A stretch of 7,958 nt of DNA from Methanobacteriota archaeon (GTDB lineage Archaea; Thermoplasmatota; Thermoplasmata; RBG-16-68-12), in the NCBI GenBank assembly GCA_005879015.1, contig VBMC01000106.1, positions 1-7,958 of the forward strand, given 5' to 3'. This document shows, one piece after another, positions 5,204 through 7,958 of the stretch. How positions within the stretch are numbered: position 1 is the first letter of the stretch; every line of letters starts with the position of its first letter. A program made the position numbers and the translations under genes. The notes beneath the pieces were generated by a model that saw only the letters and a program-made list of their open reading frames with translations, was not told where the DNA came from and made no database searches.

Positions 5204-7958
5204 CGATGGACAAGGAGTAATTTGTTGCGGTGGTGTCCAGGGTCCCGCTCACCGCGAGCAGGCCCGCTGTCGCGACGACGGATGCAGTGGAGACCGTGCC
5301 GCTAATTGTTAGCGCGCCAAACCCGTTCGACGCATCGAGGATCCTGACGGTCCGGGCCGCCCCGTTCATCGTCACGGTGCTTGCCGTCGCGGTGAGCGTC
5401 GAGCCCGCCCCCGACGTATCCCAATTCCCCGCGACCGTCCACGTGCCCGAGGTCGTGATCGTCCCGGAGGTGCCTGCGGTCATGCTCACGTTCGTGACGC
5501 TGATGGTGGACGTCCCGGCGGTCAGGATCGCGCCGTTGTTCACGGTCAAGTTCCCTCCGGCACCGGTGAGGGCTAGGTTGGCCGTCGCCAGGGTGGCCGC
5601 GTTGTTGAGCGTCAGAGTTCCGGCCCATCGGATTCCGTTCGTCGCCATCGTGAAGGTCGCAGCGGCGGTCGGACTGAACTGCACGTTGTTGAATTCGGTG
5701 ACTCCGATGTTGCCAAAGGTCATGACTCGAGAAAGGGCCGAATTGAAGACGATCGTCCCCGTGCCCGCGGACCAAGACCCGCTGGTCGACGCGTTCGCCC
5801 AGGAGCCGCTGAACGTCCACGTTGCCGGCCCGAAGGCGAAGAATCCAGAGGCCGCGATGCTCACGTTGCCGCTGATGGTCTTCGCACCCGCCGCACCGCC
5901 TGAAATGCCTCCTGTCATGTTGGCCGCAAGGCCCGCCACGGTCAAGGGGAAAGTGCCGGTCGCGAGGACCGCCCCGGCATTCACCGTCAGAGTGCCCGAC
6001 ACATCTACGAGCCCGGTCTGCGTGACGGTTCCCGCGGCGGAGATCGTCAGGTTGTTGAAGTTGTTCCCCGCGTTCAAGATCGCGATGTTGCTCACGCTGC
6101 TCATCGTGACGGTGCTGGTCCCTTTCGTGAACACCGAGCCGGCCCCGCTCGTGTCCCAGTTCCCGGAATCGGTCACCGAGCCTGTCGTGAGCGTGATCGT
6201 GCCGCTCGTCCCGCCCGTCATCGTCACACTCGAAACGGTGATCGTGGAGGCGTTCGCCGTCAGGATTCCCCCGTTGCCCACGTTCAACGCGCCACCGGTC
6301 AATCCCAGGTTTGCCGTCGCTAGGGCCGTCGTCGACGATCCATCGGAGACGGTCAGTGTCCCCGCCCAGTTCATGGCCCTCGTGGACATCGTGAAGATCT
6401 GCACCGATGCGGCGGAGGAACCGAACATGATGTTGTTGAACTCGCTGCCCGAAAGATTCGCGCCCGCGAACGTCATCGTCCCACCGGTCGCACTGTTGAA
6501 TGTGACCGTCCCGGTCCCGGCACCCCAAGCCGCTGACGTCGAAGCGTTCGTCCAGGTTCCTGTGATCGTCCATGTGGATGAATTCATCACGAGGTAGCCG
6601 TTCGCCGCACTGATGTTCACGTTTCCGTTGATCAAGATGGCCGATGCGTTCGCCGTCAGGGCTCCGAACGTCGACACGGCGAGTCCCCCGACGGTGATGC
6701 CCAAGTTGGCCCCCGACGTCGTCAGGACGGTCCATCCCGTCGCGCCGCCGGTCGAGTTTCGGATTGTGAGCGTCCCGCTCATGCGGAGCGCATTCGTCGC
6801 CATCGTGTAGGTGACGCTCGTCGTCACACTTGCGTCAAGTGTGAGATTGCTAAACTCGTTCGTCGCTCCGGCCAAAGCAGCGAACGTGAGAATCCCATTC
6901 GCCGCATCTCGGATGGTCACGCTGCTCGTACCCGCCGTCCAACCGGCGGCGGTCGACTGATTGGTCCAGTTACCGTTGACCGTCCACGTCGATGCGCCGA
7001 GGAGGACGACCGTCGCCGCCGTCAAGATGCTCACGTTGCCGGTCACACTGACAGTGGAATTGCGGGCGTTGAACGTGCCTTGAATGAGGAACGCGCCGTT
7101 GATCGTGAGGGCCCAGTTTGACCCGGTCGTATCCAACGTCCCATTGAAGCCCGTCATATCGATGCTGGCGATCGTGGTAGCAGCGGCGAGCGTGATGGTT
7201 CCGCTTGGGCTGGCATTGAAGATGGCCTGGTTCGACGCCACCGGGGTGCAAGCGCAAGAGGCCCCCCCGGCCGAGTTGGACCAGTTGGCTCCGGTGTTCC
7301 ATGCGCCGCCCGCACCGATTCGATAGCAGTTTCCTGCGGCCACGCCACAGTTGGGAGCGGCGACGACACGAACGGCACCGAGGACCCAGCTGTTGCCTCC
7401 GCCGATGGTCCACGTAATCGCCGTTCCAGGATTGGGCATGTCGCTGCCCGAAAGATTCGCGCCAGCGAACGTCATCGTCCCACCGGTCGCGCTATTGAAA
7501 GTGACCGTTCCGGTCCCGGCACTCCACGCCGCTGACGTCGAAGCGTTCGTCCACGTTCCTGTGATCGTCCATGTGGATGAATTCATCACGAGGTAGCCGT
7601 TCGCCGCACTGATGTTCACGTTTCCGTTGATCAAGATGGCCGATGCGTTCGCCGTCAGGGCTCCGAACGTCGACACGGCGAGTCCCCCGACGGTGATGCC
7701 CAAGTTGGCCCCCGACGTCGTCAGGACGGTCCATCCCGTCGCGCCGCCGGTCGAGTTTCGGATTGTGAGCGTCCCGCTCATGCGGAGCGCATTCGTCGCC
7801 ATCGTGTAGGTGACGCTCGTCGTCACACTTGCGTCAAGTGTGAGATTGCTAAACTCGTTCGTCGCTCCGGCCAAAGCAGCGAACGTGAGAATCCCATTCG
7901 CCGCATCTCGGATGGTCACGCTGCTCGTACCCGCCGTCCAACCGGCGGCGGTCGACTG
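5037..7958 (-). CDS. giant beta-repeat surface protein, N-terminal part (5' end outside window, frameshifted at 3' end)
   Basis: The frame enters at 7958 without a start codon and stays open to TGA at 5037-5039. The GTG at 7919 is internal to a repeat and is not a start. The product is Thr/Ser/Gly/Ala/Asn-rich, almost free of charge, and built of short alternating beta-strand segments with recurring motifs: MATNALRMSGTL (near 6783 and 7783), MATNGIRWAGTL (near 5631), NWDTSG (residues 600 and 845), and TW(T/N)xxGxWTN. Many N-x-S/T sequons suggest a glycosylated exported chain. One Cys/Trp domain sits at residues 204-237. The last 56 or so codons (5204-5037) abruptly become His/Arg/Asp-rich, and the neighbouring frame carries the repeat style onward, so this stop is caused by a frameshift. 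I infer an extracellular adhesin or stalk; no enzymatic motif is seen and no named family is assigned. Confidence 0.85.
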   Translation of the reverse strand, partial: QSTAAGWTAGTSSVTIRDAANGILTFAALAGATNEFSNLTLDASVTTSVTYTMATNALRMSGTLTIRNSTGGATGWTVLTTSGANLGITVGGLAVSTFGALTANASAILINGNVNISAANGYLVMNSSTWTITGTWTNASTSAAWSAGTGTVTFNSATGGTMTFAGANLSGSDMPNPGTAITWTIGGGNSWVLGAVRVVAAPNCGVAAGNCYRIGAGGAWNTGANWSNSAGGASCACTPVASNQAIFNASPSGTITLAAATTIASIDMTGFNGTLDTTGSNWALTINGAFLIQGTFNARNSTVSVTGNVSILTAATVVLLGASTWTVNGNWTNQSTAAGWTAGTSSVTIRDAANGILTFAALAGATNEFSNLTLDASVTTSVTYTMATNALRMSGTLTIRNSTGGATGWTVLTTSGANLGITVGGLAVSTFGALTANASAILINGNVNISAANGYLVMNSSTWTITGTWTNASTSAAWGAGTGTVTFNSATGGTMTFAGANLSGSEFNNIMFGSSAASVQIFTMSTRAMNWAGTLTVSDGSSTTALATANLGLTGGALNVGNGGILTANASTITVSSVTMTGGTSGTITLTTGSVTDSGNWDTSGAGSVFTKGTSTVTMSSVSNIAILNAGNNFNNLTISAAGTVTQTGLVDVSGTLTVNAGAVLATGTFPLTVAGLAANMTGGISGGAAGAKTISGNVSIAASGFFAFGPATWTFSGSWANASTSGSWSAGTGTIVFNSALSRVMTFGNIGVTEFNNVQFSPTAAATFTMATNGIRWAGTLTLNNAATLATANLALTGAGGNLTVNNGAILTAGTSTISVTNVSMTAGTSGTITTSGTWTVAGNWDTSGAGSTLTATASTVTMNGAARTVRILDASNGFGALTISGTVSTASVVATAGLLAVSGTLDTTATNYSLSIGCQQPRGLHHVDGRGRVDDLGRMDERVHLGLVEFCGLDHLQRVVLTDDDLRQPDP
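5189..5204 (-). other. frameshift joining the two halves of one gene
   Basis: Upstream of here the sensible frame has codons starting at positions equal to 2 modulo 3 and ends in NYSLSI. Downstream the sensible frame is 1 modulo 3 and reads DVNNPAGYITSTGAGVW. The shift equals one extra base or two missing bases. Possible sites are the G pair at 5203-5204 or the four-C run at 5189-5192 (minus-strand sense), since both frames give acceptable residues between them. The spacing of NWDTSG motifs across the site (5424 to 4754, 670 bp) is the only such spacing that is not a multiple of three. It could be a true mutation, an assembly or read error, or much less likely a recoding site; no slippery heptamer is visible. 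Confidence 0.85.
6442..6959 (-). repeat. long direct repeat, copy B
   Basis: This is the partner of 7441-7958. It encodes residues 334-506 and differs in protein by one Gly/Ser change plus the Glu/Asp at the left boundary. Its left flank (below 6442) continues in the ordinary repeat pattern (EFNNIMF, as in EFNNVQF further down). Copy B may therefore sit in the ancestral context, with copy A carrying the rearranged junction. Together the two define a 999-bp unit (6442-7440) that includes the first Cys/Trp domain. Confidence 0.95.
7140..7352 (-). other. Cys/Trp domain 1 (C-x6-C-x23-C-x-C)
   Basis: Residues about 203-273. It has four cysteines at codons 7347, 7326, 7254 and 7248, while most of the stalk has none. 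Between them runs CYRIGAGGAWNTGANWSNSAGG, followed by NQAIFNASPSGTITL and a DMTGFNGTL end. The W-x5-W spacing and the switch into a strand-rich stretch resemble the YWxGGxGxWsxxxxWs element often seen at the start of beta-repeat blocks in large surface proteins. The extra cysteines relative to domain 2 predict two disulfides, which fits an exported chain. No ligand can be named. Confidence 0.6.
7441..7958 (-). repeat. long direct repeat, copy A (runs to window edge)
   Basis: This stretch matches 6442-6959 at a constant offset of 999 bp, exactly 333 codons, so the reading frame is kept. I count 8 mismatches in the first 114 positions (7441-7554) and none in the remaining 404 (7555-7958). The copy breaks off sharply at 7440/7441, where copy B continues into a normal repeat (SGSEFNN) while copy A joins a shortened Ig-like remnant (SGSDMPNPGT). 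It probably extends beyond 7958. It encodes residues 1-173. Confidence 0.95.

Larger units (their letters stand above)
2639..7958 (-). repeat. degenerate beta-strand repeat array (extracellular stalk)
   Basis: Protein-level repeats fill this stretch. Anchor motif NWDTSG recurs with its Asn codon at 6159, 5424, 4754 and 3359, and a weaker form (SWDSSS) lies near 2815. The gaps are about 735, 670 and 1395 bp, so a super-unit of roughly 220-245 residues repeats, with one interval doubled by inserted Cys/Trp and Ig-like domains. A second anchor of the type MATNGxRWxGTL recurs near 7783, 6783, 6367, 5631, 4967 and 3577. Strand-length segments separated by Gly, Asn or Ser turns, with V/I/T/S alternation, are typical of parallel beta-helix or stacked-strand surface proteins. 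Divergence between most units is high, so the array is old apart from the recent duplication at the right end. Confidence 0.8.

Noticed and set aside
5189..5204. Programmed ribosomal frameshifting site
   Set aside because: No slippery heptamer, internal Shine-Dalgarno-like run or clear downstream hairpin is visible; an indel or read error is simpler.
5230..6597. 455-codon plus-strand open frame (and similar ones at 2631-3551 and 17-568)
   Set aside because: These are antisense to the repeat region. Their Val/Pro/Ala-rich products merely mirror Thr/Gly/Asn codons, and they contain the same repeats only because the sense strand does.
5302..6735. 477-codon minus-strand open frame, with similar ones at 3582-4421 and 2091-2933
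   Set aside because: These are out-of-frame readings of the same gene, rich in Asp, Arg, His and Gln. The true frame alongside carries coherent repeats.
7262..7268. Run of seven C as a second frameshift site
   Set aside because: The reading frame and the Cys/Trp domain motifs are continuous across it.
1..7958. Gram-negative autotransporter or filamentous haemagglutinin-type protein
   Set aside because: The C-terminal side has one membrane helix, a small cytosolic domain and a coiled coil. There is no beta-barrel translocator or secretion-partner signal in view.
6442..7958. Composite mobile element bounded by direct repeats
   Set aside because: The interval holds only in-frame repeat protein coding sequence, with no transposase, no inverted ends and no target-site duplication.

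Overview
The whole window lies inside one very large protein-coding gene on the minus strand. It enters at base 7958 already in frame and leaves at base 1 still open, so its true start, stop, promoter and terminator are all outside. About 2,650 codons are visible. Residue numbers below count from the codon at 7958 and ignore the frameshift base. The DNA is GC-rich with mostly G or C at third codon positions. No RNA gene, CRISPR array, insertion sequence or second gene was found. The large plus-strand open frames are antisense shadows of this gene.

Layout, N- to C-terminal (right to left). (1) 7958 to about 2640 is a Ser/Thr/Gly/Ala/Asn-rich chain of short beta-strand repeats, with recurring motifs such as NWDTSG, MATNGIRWAGTL and GTWTNAST and many N-x-S/T sequons. 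Embedded in it are two Cys/Trp-containing domains (7140-7352 and 3998-4210) and Ig/Fn3-like modules marked by TIGG...LGSDP, one at 4235-4567 and a second closing the region at 2312-2638. (2) 2249-2287 is a Pro-rich linker. (3) 2192-2245 is a single transmembrane helix followed by Arg/Lys. (4) 1889-2167 is a compact cytosolic alpha/beta domain. (5) 2-1888 is an extremely charged coiled coil of about 630 residues that continues past base 1. The predicted product is a giant surface protein with an outside repeat stalk and a long coiled-coil tail inside the cell.

Two events mark the gene. A frame change at about 5189-5204 splits it into two reading frames: the upstream frame runs into TGA at 5037-5039, while the downstream frame is open from 5248 to the window edge. 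It is either a real disabling mutation or a sequence error. A 999-bp (333-codon) offset direct duplication places 7441-7958 next to its near copy at 6442-6959, with 404 bp identical up to the window edge.

Organism: not identifiable with certainty. A secreted sequon-rich beta-repeat stalk, a C-terminal membrane helix and a cytosolic domain of this type resemble large surface proteins of archaea, particularly Thermoplasmatota-like lineages, more than Gram-negative autotransporters, because there is no C-terminal beta-barrel. This is inference from architecture only.
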